Shown here: positions 1 through 7,939 of the stretch, in pieces
Layout: every line of letters begins with the position of its first letter
Numbering within the stretch: position 1 is the stretch's first letter
From: Gemmataceae bacterium
GTDB taxonomy: Bacteria; Planctomycetota; Planctomycetia; Gemmatales; Gemmataceae
Reading direction: 5' to 3'
NCBI GenBank assembly: GCA_009697105.1
Contig: SIAQ01000052.1
Span: forward strand, 1-34,893
Length of the DNA stretch: 34,893 bases
Notes under the pieces: model-generated
What the model was told of the DNA's origin: nothing
Databases searched by the model: none
What the model saw: the letters and a program-made list of their open reading frames with translations, nothing else
Translations under genes and position numbers: made by a program

Positions 1-900
1 CCACACGCTCGACTCGTAGCGATGTAGGCCGCACGGCGCCGCCGGGCCGAGTTGGGTGAGCACGGGCAGGACGTGTGGCCCGGTCCAGCGATGACCGGGG
101 TCGCGGATCACTTCCCAGTCTTTGCCATAGATGCCGCCGTAGACGGCGTGAACGAGACCGTCGCGCTGCCCGCCGCCGGGGAACTGGAAGAAAGTCGTGG
201 TGAAGATGCGTTCGCCGGTCGGCGTGAAGACGAGATCGACGGGGTTGTCCATGCCGCCGGTCATGACCGGTTCGACGCCCGTGCCGTCGAGCCGAGCGCG
301 AAAGACATGGGCGGCCCGCGTCTGGAGTTTCTTGTAGCCTGCCAGGTCGTAGCTCTGCGGCGCGAAGGCGCCCTTGCACCAATATATCCGGCCATCGGGG
401 CCAAGGTAGGGCCCGTGCAGATCGTTCGCACAACCCGTGAGCGTTTTGCCATCGAACCATATCTCGCGTTTGTCGGCCTTGCCTGTACCCGTGTCGGTCA
501 ATTTGATGATGTGCGGCGGCGCGGCGACATAGAGCGAACCGCGGTGATACATCGTGCCTTCGGGGAACATCATCTTGTCAGCAAAGACGCTGGATTTGTC
601 GAACACGCCGTCGCCCTTGGTCGATTCGAGCCGCACGATGCGGTGCGGCTTCTTCTCAAGCTGCACCGCGACCTTCTCGTTGGAGCCGGACGAATCGCTG
701 ACATAGAGCCGGCCGCGCTCATCAAAGTCCGCGGAGATGGGCCGATCGACCTGCGGCGACTTCGCGGCGACTTCAATGGTGAACCCCTTGGGCAGCGTAA
801 ATGTGTGCCCGTTGAGCGAGACGGTGACGCGATCCCTGGGTTCCTGAGCGGCAACGAAGCCGGTTGCGACGAGCGTGATGAGGAGAGTGAATCGGAACAT
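1..900 (-). CDS. PVC-type membrane-bound dehydrogenase, N-terminal part (cut by window edge)
   Basis: The minus strand is open from ATG at 898-900 to base 1, giving 300 codons without a stop. GAGG (906-909) lies upstream at normal ribosome-binding distance. The protein starts MFRFTLLITLVATGFVAAQ, a signal peptide, so it is exported. It then has the pattern of the sugar-dehydrogenase/NHL-like propeller of planctomycete PVC-type proteins: LPKGFTIEVAA, DFDERGRLYVSDSSG, a DGVFDKSSVFAD calcium-like loop, GPYLGPDGRIYW and NPVDLVFTPTGE. Full-length relatives continue into HEAT repeats and a cytochrome c domain with CxxCH; that part would lie beyond the left edge and cannot be confirmed. The family is thought to oxidise sugars or alcohols in the periplasm, but the substrate is unknown. 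A second member of the broad family lies at the right edge of the window. Confidence 0.85.
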   Translation of the reverse strand, partial: MFRFTLLITLVATGFVAAQEPRDRVTVSLNGHTFTLPKGFTIEVAAKSPQVDRPISADFDERGRLYVSDSSGSNEKVAVQLEKKPHRIVRLESTKGDGVFDKSSVFADKMMFPEGTMYHRGSLYVAAPPHIIKLTDTGTGKADKREIWFDGKTLTGCANDLHGPYLGPDGRIYWCKGAFAPQSYDLAGYKKLQTRAAHVFRARLDGTGVEPVMTGGMDNPVDLVFTPTGERIFTTTFFQFPGGGQRDGLVHAVYGGIYGKDWEVIRDPGHRWTGPHVLPVLTQLGPAAPCGLHRYESSVW

Positions 901-1237
901 GGTGACCTCGTGAGTGTTCCAGGCGAAAAGGCCGATGCCGATATGATACAAGCAGGCGACGTGCGAGAGGTCCGACCAGCTTGATTTGACAGGTGGGGCC
1001 GGGCTTTCCAGCCTGGCCAGGCTGTGGAAAGCCTGGCCCCACCTGTCAAATCTGCCTTTTCGCACCACTAGGCTGTTCCATTGGCGGCCTTCCCAACTTT
1101 GCGGTCGAACACACAAGCTAACTTGCCGGGCCCGTTGCAAGGATTTTAACGCCGCACGCGACGAGAATGCGGCCCCGGTCAGGCCGAACGACTGATTCGG
1201 CCTGATTCGCCGCTATCTACTCGGACAGTCGTCGCGA
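901..1237. other. Intergenic stretch with one long palindrome
   Basis: This is the 337-base gap upstream of the left-edge dehydrogenase and downstream of the L7/L12-like gene; both run on the minus strand. It holds the ribosome-binding site of the dehydrogenase and the 983-1052 palindrome. I see no credible gene or clear promoter in the remainder. Confidence 0.5.
983..1052. repeat. Long intergenic inverted repeat
   Basis: Two 28-base arms, 983-1010 and 1025-1052, are reverse complements with one mismatch (arm core TTTGACAGGTGGGGCC). The 14-base centre is itself nearly palindromic. It would fold into a very stable hairpin just upstream of the left-edge dehydrogenase. Its sequence is unlike the other palindromes in the window. 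Confidence 0.85.
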
Positions 1238-1531
1238 TCAGTTTGTCGCGCGGCTGTTGATGTACGCCTCGACGGCATCTTTCGCCTCTGCCAGCCCTGC
1301 GCCCGTTTCCTCTCGGTAAGCCTTGATGGCCTCGATCTTGCGGGCCGGGTCGCGCGCGATTTCTTTGACATGGTCGGAGAGCGGCAGCGCCGTCCGAAGG
1401 TCGATCCCGCTGTGCCGCAGCAACAAGTAGAGCCTACGCTCGATGCGTGCAATTCGAGCCGTCGTGTCCAGGTACAAGCCGATCACAATGATGGCTACGC
1501 CGACCGAGGGAACGATTAGATTCCAATCCAT
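1238..1531 (-). CDS. Small membrane protein with ribosomal L7/L12-like C-terminal segment
   Basis: A 97-residue protein whose start (ATG at 1529-1531) is fixed by a strong GGAGG at 1538-1542. Residues 1-25 form one hydrophobic membrane helix (NLIVPSVGVAIIVIGLYL). A basic linker follows (IARIERRLYLLLRH). The C-terminal half contains KIEAIKAYREETGAGLAEAKDAV split across the usual positions: it resembles the C-terminal domain of ribosomal protein L7/L12, where K-x-x-x-I/V-K-x-x-R-x-x-T-G-x-G-L-x-E-A-K is characteristic. Membrane-anchored proteins with this fold are known from environmental genomes without an assigned function. It is not the ribosomal protein itself, which lacks a membrane helix. 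It may be involved in protein-protein contact at the membrane; that is inference. Confidence 0.8.
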   Translation of the reverse strand: MDWNLIVPSVGVAIIVIGLYLDTTARIARIERRLYLLLRHSGIDLRTALPLSDHVKEIARDPARKIEAIKAYREETGAGLAEAKDAVEAYINSRATN

Positions 1532-1688
1532 CTCACACCTCCTATGCCGCCGAACAAGTGATTAGCCCAACCGGCGCCGGTTCGATATTCCGATTCCACG
1601 GTTCGATATTACGGAATATTCAACCACGCCGAGATTCGGATGTCAAGTTCTTTCCCGTGCAGTATTCCGAGCCGTCAGACGCGGCATC

Positions 1689-1722
1689 ACCCCCAGGAAT
1701 CGCTGAGCTCATCCTGGGGCTT
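1689..1722 (-). repeat. Solo arm of the AAGCCCCA-type dispersed repeat
   Basis: Read on the minus strand, this 34-base segment is nearly identical to the left arms at 7839-7872 and 10504-10537. The shared frame is AAGCCCCA, GATGAGC, AGCGATTC and TGGGGGT. Here no partner arm follows, so it appears to be a solo or decayed copy of the paired repeat found twice in the plus-strand cluster. Confidence 0.75.
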
Positions 1723-1870
1723 GCGGGTGTTATTTTCTTCATCGTAACGCGCGGGCGGACCGTATGTCAAAGTCAGCGGTGACCCAATGGATTGTTTTTG
1801 GCCAAATAATCGGCATGCACTTACCCCCCTCTCTCCATCGGTTTCGTGGCCAACACCCCCTAATAATCGC

Positions 1871-1906
1871 AAAAAAAAGGCCCAATAAAAGCAAAAGCGC
1901 TTGGCC
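1871..1906 (-). terminator. Candidate intrinsic terminator of the 1928-3718 gene
   Basis: On the minus strand, GGCCAA (from 1901-1906) can pair with TTGGGCC (from 1879-1885) across a 15-base loop, with one bulged base. A run of eight T follows (1871-1878). It starts about 20 bases after the stop of the upstream minus-strand gene. The stem is short, so the call rests mainly on the T-run and position. Confidence 0.45.
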
Positions 1907-1927
1907 AACCTCATCGTGCGGCTTGGG

Positions 1928-3718
1928 TCACCACGGCAATGCCAGCGTCGGCTGGTTGACGAAGCGGCGCATTGGCAACACCACACGGGTGCCGCAACCG
2001 GGGTCGAGGCGGATGTTGACGCGGTTGGCGTTGACGGCGAGTTTCGTGCCGGCGGTGTGGGCTTCCACGAACTGGTGTTCGCCGTACCCGCCGGCTTGCA
2101 GCGTGACAGTGCGGGCATCGACGGGGTTCGTGTTGACGAGCGTGACTTCGACGCCTTCGGGCGTGATGGCGTCGATCAACGCTGCGACGCCTTCGGGCAG
2201 TCCTGCTCGACGATTGGCGGGATCGAAATAGCGCAACTGGCAGAACAGCAGTTTGCCTCGGTTCCTCGGCGGCAGCCCGCCCATCGCGAGTTCGATGAGC
2301 GAATCGACGCAGGCGGGATTGAATTTGAGCGGGTCGTCGGCCAAGCGAGTATCGGGCGTCGTCGGGTCGTTGCGCATGCCTTCGACACGTTTGCGCAGGC
2401 GTTCGAGATCGCCGCGCAGGACCGACTCGGCGTAACCAGCATTCTTGCCGGCGAGGTAATCGAGCCAGGCGTTTTTTTCGACGCGCTTGCGATCCTCGGC
2501 TTTGAGCGTGAGGGCATAGATTTCGAGAGCGCCATGCTGATACGGTTTCGGCGAAAAGTCGTACCAGCCTTTGTCGCCGAACATGGAGGGGTAGTGGGGT
2601 TGCTCGTCGATGATTTTCTTCTGGGAGTTGACTTTGTCAATCTGCTTGCGCCAGCCATCGAGGTATTTGTCATCGCCGGTGAGCAGATAGGCGTTCATGA
2701 AACCGGCCAGGCCGAGGTAGTGCGTGTTGCGATGGGCGAGCTTGCCGGTCTGAGGCACGACGACGGAGAAGCCCCAGCCATAGACGCCGCCGAACCACTT
2801 GCCTTTCACGGCCGAGCCGATCTTGCCGTCCAACCCGATATTCGTGGGGATGATGTCGCCGTTGGCCTTCATGCGATCGAGCCAGGCATCGACATATTCG
2901 AGCAGCCAGGCCTTGTACTTGGGTTCGTGGGCGAGCATGTAGGCGTTGGCAGCGAGGACGGTCGAGAGCATGTTCTGCGGATGATCGCCGATGATGTCGT
3001 TGTAATCTTTGAAGTGATCGAGGCACTCTTGATAGGTGCGTTCGCCGTGGCCGAGCTTGAAGCGATTGCCGACTTCGAACGGATCGCCCGCCCAGTCAAG
3101 CCCGGTGGCTTTGCGCAGAAGCGGGCCGCGTGAGCCGTTGAACATGCTCTTGATGATTTTGTGTTTCGCGTCGTAGTTCGGGGCGTCGGGATCCTCGTTG
3201 AGATAGAAGCCGGCAAATCGGCGTGCACGAGTCTGAAATGCGCGGTCGGTCGGATCGGACAGTCCCTGAAGGTTGAAGACGACCAGACCTTCGCCGTTGT
3301 GCAGCCAATCGAACATCACGGGAAATTCCCTGTAGTACATCCCGTCGCGCGCGAATGGCACGTCCTTGGTCTTGGCGAGCGTGAACTGACGCAGGTGGCC
3401 TTCCCAGGCTTTCTTGTACATCTTGAGCACGTCATCGTGACCGCCGAGGGCGTGGAGGATGGGCCAATCGGTGCAATTTTCGATGGCGTCGTCCGGCCCG
3501 TCATCGCCGCCCCAGCGTTCGACGCAAAGGAGCCAACCGCGTTCATCGAAATACTTGGCAAAGAACTCGCGACAGGCCGTCGAGTTGGAACGCAGCAACT
3601 GGCGCTGCAGCAGTGCCCAGGTCGGCGGCGACATCGGCGTAGCAACGGAGAGCGTGTCGGCGCCGAGTGGAAGTGTCGTGGCGAGGAATGCGATGGTGAA
3701 CGTCAAGATGGTGCGCAT
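1928..3718 (-). CDS. Large secreted protein, helical-barrel-like, function unknown
   Basis: A 596-residue protein starting MRTILTFTIAFLATTLPLGA, a clear signal peptide, with AAAGGA at a suitable distance upstream of ATG 3716-3718. I do not recognise a named family. The middle part is rich in Trp, Tyr, His and Gly (KAWLLEYVDAWLDRMKANGD, GWGFSVVVPQTGKLAHRNTH, YPSMFGDKGWYDFSPKPYQH), which recalls the (alpha/alpha)6-barrel proteins that act on polysaccharides. About 120 C-terminal residues look like beta-sandwich (GVEVTLVNTNPVDARTVTLQ). The likely site is the periplasm, and a role in glycan breakdown is inference only. The opposite strand has a long open frame (1901-3133) that is an antisense shadow. 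The gene lies 139 bases downstream of the PilZ gene on the same strand. Confidence 0.8.
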   Translation of the reverse strand: MRTILTFTIAFLATTLPLGADTLSVATPMSPPTWALLQRQLLRSNSTACREFFAKYFDERGWLLCVERWGGDDGPDDAIENCTDWPILHALGGHDDVLKMYKKAWEGHLRQFTLAKTKDVPFARDGMYYREFPVMFDWLHNGEGLVVFNLQGLSDPTDRAFQTRARRFAGFYLNEDPDAPNYDAKHKIIKSMFNGSRGPLLRKATGLDWAGDPFEVGNRFKLGHGERTYQECLDHFKDYNDIIGDHPQNMLSTVLAANAYMLAHEPKYKAWLLEYVDAWLDRMKANGDIIPTNIGLDGKIGSAVKGKWFGGVYGWGFSVVVPQTGKLAHRNTHYLGLAGFMNAYLLTGDDKYLDGWRKQIDKVNSQKKIIDEQPHYPSMFGDKGWYDFSPKPYQHGALEIYALTLKAEDRKRVEKNAWLDYLAGKNAGYAESVLRGDLERLRKRVEGMRNDPTTPDTRLADDPLKFNPACVDSLIELAMGGLPPRNRGKLLFCQLRYFDPANRRAGLPEGVAALIDAITPEGVEVTLVNTNPVDARTVTLQAGGYGEHQFVEAHTAGTKLAVNANRVNIRLDPGCGTRVVLPMRRFVNQPTLALPW

Positions 3719-3857
3719 CGTGTTGTCCTTTCATCCAGAGGTGCTTGGTGGAGTGGCGTGTTCGGCGGAATCGCGAGAAGATCTAATGTATGGCTGAAAG
3801 CGGACGGTTGATAACTGATAACAGAAATAAATTGCAGCAAACGCCGGCGAATCTGCA

Positions 3858-4331
3858 CTACTCCATTTCCGGTTCCAGCATCGCCAATAGCCGATCGACA
3901 TCGTCCTGGGCCATCGTGAAATTAAACTCGCAGCCAGCGAACCAGCCGAGGGCCGGCGGGACCGGCGTCAGCCCCAAGAGGGTGCGGAAGAAGGCCGACA
4001 CCGGCGGTGCCGGCGGCTGCCACAGTGCGCTGACCGGGGCGGGTTGCGTTCGGCAGTGACGCACCTTTGCGGTTCGGCTGAGGCCAGGGCCGCCGATGCT
4101 CGTTAGCACTTCAAAAACCACGCGCGTGCCGACCGCCAATTCTTCTTCCAGCAGCACACCGATTCCGCCTGTGGACACGTCCATCAACAAGCCGCGCCGA
4201 CAGCGAAACTCGGGGCAGACCGACAGCTTCAATCGTGTACCGTCGATGCAAACGAAACGTGACTGGCGGCGTTGCTCCACGGCTTGGGTCGACTCGTCGG
4301 AATCAGGTGGTTTGGGGACGCTATCCGGCAT
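3858..4331 (-). CDS. PilZ-domain protein (cyclic-di-GMP receptor)
   Basis: A 157-residue protein with both PilZ signatures: the RxxxR motif at R21-R25 (RRQSR) and D/NxSxxG at D51-G56 (DVSTGG), followed by IGVLLEEELAVGTRVVFEV, the usual beta-barrel pattern. There is no signal peptide or membrane helix, so it should be cytoplasmic. PilZ domains bind cyclic-di-GMP and adjust motility, adhesion or exopolysaccharide production; the target cannot be read from the sequence. The first 18 residues are a disordered, acidic, Pro-rich lead. The C-terminal half contains a Pro-rich loop (PAPPVSAFFRTLLG) and ends in an acidic helix. Its start faces the divergent dehydrogenase gene across about 190 bases, which must hold both promoters. 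Confidence 0.85.
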   Translation of the reverse strand: MPDSVPKPPDSDESTQAVEQRRQSRFVCIDGTRLKLSVCPEFRCRRGLLMDVSTGGIGVLLEEELAVGTRVVFEVLTSIGGPGLSRTAKVRHCRTQPAPVSALWQPPAPPVSAFFRTLLGLTPVPPALGWFAGCEFNFTMAQDDVDRLLAMLEPEME

Positions 4332-4524
4332 GAAGAATTATTCCGTTGGCGCGATATATCTCACTGAGCAGTTTAAGCCGCCGATCCCTTCTTGTCAAAG
4401 GGAATCTACATGTAGGCAAGTTCGCCGTTATTCCGGGCGATGAATACCATACCCAAGCACGGACCCACCAATGCCACTCGCCGTCTGCTCGAGCATGGCC
4501 AAGTTACAGGAGATTGCATCGACC

Positions 4525-5514
4525 ATGAGCCAACGCCATCACGTCGTCGTTACCGATTACCTTGCCGAAGCAGGGCCGGAGACGGAGATCCTCGGTGAGA
4601 TCGCCGATATCACCCTGTTGAAAACGCATGACGAGATGGATGTTGTGCGCCGCGGCGCGACCGCCGATATTCTGCTCGTGTATCACGACATCAAACTGAC
4701 CGAGCGTTCGATCTCGCAACTGCCTCGTTGTCGCGGCATCATCCGTTGCGGGGTCGGGTATGACAACGTCGATACGCAAGCCGCAGGCCAACGCGGCATC
4801 GTCGTCTGCAACGTGCCCGACTACGGCACCGAGGAAGTCGCCGACCATGCTCTCATGATGCTCATCGCCATCGCTCGGCGCTTCGTACAGGCCGACAAGG
4901 CCATTCGCACTGGCGCATGGGATCCCTCGCTCGTTTTCGGCACGCCACGGCTACGTGGCCGCACGCTCGGCGTCATCGGTAGCGGACGCATCGGCTCGGC
5001 CCTGGTCCTGCGTGCCAAGGTTCTCGGCATGCGCGTTGTCATCTATGATCCGTACCAACCCGATGGACTCGAAAAAGCTCTGGGCGTCGAACGCGTGCAT
5101 CGACTCGACGAACTTCTGAAGCAATCCGAATTCGTCAGCCTGCACTGCCCGCTGACGCCGGAGACGAAACACATTCTCAATCCGCGCACGTTGTCGCTCT
5201 TGCCCAAAGGCGCGTACGTCGTCAACACGGCTCGCGGACCGTGTATCGATGGCGACGCCCTTCTCGCCGCGCTCGAATCCGGCCAGGTTGCTTATGCGGG
5301 GCTGGATGTCGTCGAGTCCGAACCGCTCGCCGATGACCGCATCCGCCAGCATCCGAGGATCGTGCTGACGCCACACTCGGCGTTTTACTCGGTGGAAGGT
5401 TACAACGAGATGCGTTCCAAAGGCGCACTGGAGGCTCACCGCATCCTGACCGGCGAGCGCGTGCGCAATCTCGTCAACCGCGACAAGCTCAAGGACGCAC
5501 GCGCGGCGATATGA
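4525..5514 (+). CDS. D-2-hydroxyacid dehydrogenase, CtBP-like
   Basis: A 329-residue NAD-dependent 2-hydroxyacid dehydrogenase. The Rossmann motif GSGRIG is at 152-157. The catalytic set is complete: Arg237 in NTARG, Glu266 in ESEP and His284 in TPHS. The family reduces 2-keto acids to D-2-hydroxyacids, or the reverse, in the cytoplasm; the CGVGYDNVD and RGPCIDGDAL segments resemble the C-terminal-binding-protein/phosphoglycerate-dehydrogenase branch. Start choice: ATG codons in frame are at 4471, 4495 and 4525. I chose 4525 because MSQRHHVVVTDYL is the natural beta-strand start of the fold and AGGAG (4510-4514) lies upstream; 4471 would add 18 residues without family features. It is the first gene of a plus-strand run that looks geared to sugar-acid and polysaccharide catabolism. 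Confidence 0.88.
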   Translation: MSQRHHVVVTDYLAEAGPETEILGEIADITLLKTHDEMDVVRRGATADILLVYHDIKLTERSISQLPRCRGIIRCGVGYDNVDTQAAGQRGIVVCNVPDYGTEEVADHALMMLIAIARRFVQADKAIRTGAWDPSLVFGTPRLRGRTLGVIGSGRIGSALVLRAKVLGMRVVIYDPYQPDGLEKALGVERVHRLDELLKQSEFVSLHCPLTPETKHILNPRTLSLLPKGAYVVNTARGPCIDGDALLAALESGQVAYAGLDVVESEPLADDRIRQHPRIVLTPHSAFYSVEGYNEMRSKGALEAHRILTGERVRNLVNRDKLKDARAAI

Positions 5515-5525
5515 CAGAAAACCAC

Positions 5526-5618
5526 GATATTGTTTAGCCGCTCGCCTCTGGCGAGCGCGAACATATGCCGTGCAGCACGCAGGTCGCGCTCGCCAGAGGC
5601 GAGCGGCTAAACAATATC
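5526..5618. repeat. Perfect 35-bp inverted repeat (TTTAGCCGCTCGCC type)
   Basis: Arms 5526-5560 and 5584-5618 are perfect reverse complements over 35 bases, with a 23-base spacer. Each arm contains a smaller palindrome (CTCGCC-TCT-GGCGAG). The same arm core recurs at 9757-9820, and the outer TTTAGCCGC also at 12710-12776. It starts 12 bases after the stop of the dehydrogenase and ends 15 bases before the start of the protease fusion. Confidence 0.9.
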
Positions 5619-5633
5619 GATTTGGAGAATCCC

Positions 5634-7832
5634 ATGCTTCGCATATTAACGTTTGTCATCGTCAGCGTCGTCATGATTCCGACCACGACATTGGCGCAGC
5701 CGAAGAAGGACAAGACGCCATCCGTCGAAAAGCTCGCCGCCGATGCCAAGGACGCCATCGCCGTCATCGTCTATACCGGGCGCGATGGCAAACAGCAGGG
5801 GCTTGGCACGGGCTTCGTCATCTCCGAGGACGGGTTGATCGCGACCAACTACCACGTCATCGGCGAAGCGAGGCCGATCAACGTGCAGCTTGCCGACGGG
5901 TCGAAGCACGAAGCAACCGCCGTGCATGCATCGGATCGCAAGCTCGATCTCGCCATCGTCAAGATCGATGCGAAGCGCAAGCTCAAGACGCTGCCATTGG
6001 GCGATTCGACCGCGCTCAAAGTCGGCCAGGCGATTGTCGCCATTGGGCATCCGCAGGGGCTGGAGTACAGCGTCGTCGCCGGCGTGCTATCGGGCACGCG
6101 CGATGTCGAGGGTGTCAACATGCTGCAACTGGCGATCCCGATCGAGCAAGGCAATTCCGGCGGCCCCGTGCTCGACGCCGACGGGCGCGTCGTCGGCATC
6201 GTCACCATGAAGTCGCTCGTCACCGCGAACCTCGGCTTTGCTGTTCCCGTGCACGCACTCAAACAACTCCGCGACCGCCCGAACCCGATTGCCATGGAAC
6301 AGTGGCTTACCATCGGCGCGCTCGACAAGACGGAATGGAAAACGCTCTACGGCGCCCGCTGGAGGCAGCGTACAGGTCGCATCCTCGCCGATGGCGCGGG
6401 CACAGGCTTCGGCGGGCGCACGCTCTGCCTATCCGAACGCAAGCCGCCGGCGTTTCCGTTCGATCTCGTCGTCAACGTCAAACTCGATGACGAATCCGGT
6501 GCCGGCGGGCTCATCTTCGGCGGCGATGGCGAGGACAAACACTACGGCTTTTACCCAACCGGCGGCAAGCTGCGTCTCACCCGCTTCGATGGCCCGACCG
6601 TATTCTCCTGGAAAATTCTCCACGACAAAAAGTCCGACGCCTACCGCCCTGGCGACTGGAACACGCTGCGTGTCCGCGTCGAAAAAGCGAAGTTCACGTG
6701 CTACGTCAACAACGAGAAAATCATCGAATGGACCGATCCCGAATACTACGGCACGACCGTCGGCCTGGCGAAGTTCCGCGACACCGTAGCCGAGTTCAAG
6801 CGTTTCCAGGCCGCACCCGATATCGCCAGTTCAAGTGTGACAGTCGATTTCCGCAACGCTTTCGAAAAAGCGTTGCCGACCATTCCGCTCGATAAGGAAT
6901 CGACGACGACGAACCTCGCACCGCTACTGAAAAATCCCGCCGCCAGTGCTATGCTGTTGCGTGATAAGGCCCGCGTCCTCGAGCAGCAAGCCGTCGCCAT
7001 GCGCAAGCTCGCGCGGACCGTATTCCACGAACGTGGTATCGCGGAATTAGCCGAGCTAGCGAAACTGCCGGACGAGAAAATCGACCTCGCCCGTGCGGCA
7101 TTATTGATCGCTCGGCTCGACAACGAAGAGCTGGACATCGACTTCTACCGTGCCGAAATCCAACGCCTTGCCCGCCTGGCAGCTGAGCGCTTTCCGAAGA
7201 ACTCCAAGCCCGCGGACAAGATCGTCGCGTTGAACAAATTCCTGTTCAACGAGCGTGGTTTTCATGGCAGTCACACCGAGTACTATGCCAAATCGAACAG
7301 CTACCTGAACGAAGTGATCGACGACCGCGAAGGGTTGCCGATCACGTTGTCAGTGCTGTACATCGAGATCGCGCGCGAGCTAAAGCTGACCGTGGTCGGC
7401 GTGCCGTTGCCTGGCCATTTCATGGTGCGGCATGAGACGAAGGGCTCCGAGCTGCAATTGATCGATGTCTTTGAAGGCAAGCTGATTTCGCGAGCAGAAG
7501 CCGAGGCGAAGGTCAAGAAGGTCACGGGCCGAGCGCCGACCGATGCGGATTTCGCTCCCGCTAAAAAGAAGACGATCCTGGTACGTATGCTGCACAATCT
7601 GATCAACGTTGCCGAATCGGAGAAGGACGTGTCGACGATGTTGCGCTATCTTGACGGCATCGTTGCGATCAACGCCGATGCTTACGAAGAACGCTGGGCT
7701 CGCGCGGTCTTTCGCTTTCAGACAGGGCTGCGCGTCGGCTCGCTGGAAGACACTGAGTATCTGCTCAAGCACGCGCCGGCGGACGTCGATCGCGTGCGCG
7801 AACTGCGGCGGATACTGCAGAAGGGGAAGTGA
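5634..7832 (+). CDS. Secreted trypsin-like protease fused to DUF1080-like and SirB1/transglutaminase-like domains
   Basis: The start at 5634 gives 732 residues with a signal peptide (MLRILTFVIVSVVMIPTTTL) and GGAG at 5623-5626; the longer frame from 5565 begins inside a palindrome spacer and is rejected. Residues 35-215 are an HtrA/Do-type serine protease with His74 (TNYHV), Asp105 (DLAIV) and Ser175 (GNSGGP) all present. No PDZ domain follows. Residues about 245-395 form a concanavalin-like beta-sandwich similar to DUF1080 (FPFDLVVNVKLDDESGAGGL, GDWNTLRVRVE, FYVNNEKI-like segment). Residues about 475-732 match the SirB1/transglutaminase-core-2 region (RGFHGSHTEYY, DDREGLPITLSVLYIEIA, GVPLPGHFMVRHE) with a TPR-like tail. 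The position that is Cys in classical transglutaminases is Ser here (TLSVLY), so that domain may be non-catalytic. A role in periplasmic protein quality control is inferred. Confidence 0.85.
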   Translation: MLRILTFVIVSVVMIPTTTLAQPKKDKTPSVEKLAADAKDAIAVIVYTGRDGKQQGLGTGFVISEDGLIATNYHVIGEARPINVQLADGSKHEATAVHASDRKLDLAIVKIDAKRKLKTLPLGDSTALKVGQAIVAIGHPQGLEYSVVAGVLSGTRDVEGVNMLQLAIPIEQGNSGGPVLDADGRVVGIVTMKSLVTANLGFAVPVHALKQLRDRPNPIAMEQWLTIGALDKTEWKTLYGARWRQRTGRILADGAGTGFGGRTLCLSERKPPAFPFDLVVNVKLDDESGAGGLIFGGDGEDKHYGFYPTGGKLRLTRFDGPTVFSWKILHDKKSDAYRPGDWNTLRVRVEKAKFTCYVNNEKIIEWTDPEYYGTTVGLAKFRDTVAEFKRFQAAPDIASSSVTVDFRNAFEKALPTIPLDKESTTTNLAPLLKNPAASAMLLRDKARVLEQQAVAMRKLARTVFHERGIAELAELAKLPDEKIDLARAALLIARLDNEELDIDFYRAEIQRLARLAAERFPKNSKPADKIVALNKFLFNERGFHGSHTEYYAKSNSYLNEVIDDREGLPITLSVLYIEIARELKLTVVGVPLPGHFMVRHETKGSELQLIDVFEGKLISRAEAEAKVKKVTGRAPTDADFAPAKKKTILVRMLHNLINVAESEKDVSTMLRYLDGIVAINADAYEERWARAVFRFQTGLRVGSLEDTEYLLKHAPADVDRVRELRRILQKGK

Positions 7833-7838
7833 TGACTC

Positions 7839-7923
7839 AAGCCCCAAGATGAGCGCAGCGATTCCTGGGGGTCGGACATGCCGAAAGCATCACCCACCAA
7901 TCGCTTCGCTCATGGTGGGGCTT
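7839..7923. repeat. Paired AAGCCCCA-type inverted repeat
   Basis: The left arm (7839-7873) and right arm (7891-7923) are imperfect reverse complements, each about 34 bases (core GATGAGCG-AGCGATT flanked by CCCCA and TGGGG). Each arm can also fold on itself through CCCCA/TGGGG. The same paired structure occurs at 10504-10590, and a solo arm at 1689-1722. It occupies most of the gap between the protease fusion and the isomerase. Confidence 0.88.
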
Positions 7924-7939
7924 AATTGGGAGACTCACC

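Larger units (their letters stand above)
1532..1927. other. Intergenic stretch with a solo repeat arm and a terminator candidate
   Basis: This 396-base gap lies between two minus-strand genes. It contains a solitary copy of the AAGCCCCA repeat arm (1689-1722) and a hairpin plus T-run candidate terminator (1871-1906). The short ORFs here have neither family features nor ribosome-binding sites, so I call no gene. Confidence 0.5.

Noticed and set aside
52..984. Long plus-strand open frame opposite the left-edge dehydrogenase
   Set aside because: The minus strand carries the recognisable PVC-type protein with signal peptide and ribosome-binding site; the plus frame is its antisense shadow in GC-rich DNA.
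1558..1782. 74-codon plus-strand frame in the gap
   Set aside because: No ribosome-binding site, no recognisable features and partly repeat-derived.
1901..3133. 410-codon plus-strand frame
   Set aside because: Antisense to the secreted protein at 1928-3718; no family features and Val/Asp/Gly-rich composition typical of a complementary reading.
5565..5633. Earlier start for the protease fusion
   Set aside because: It begins inside the spacer of a palindrome and places repeat-encoded residues before the signal peptide.
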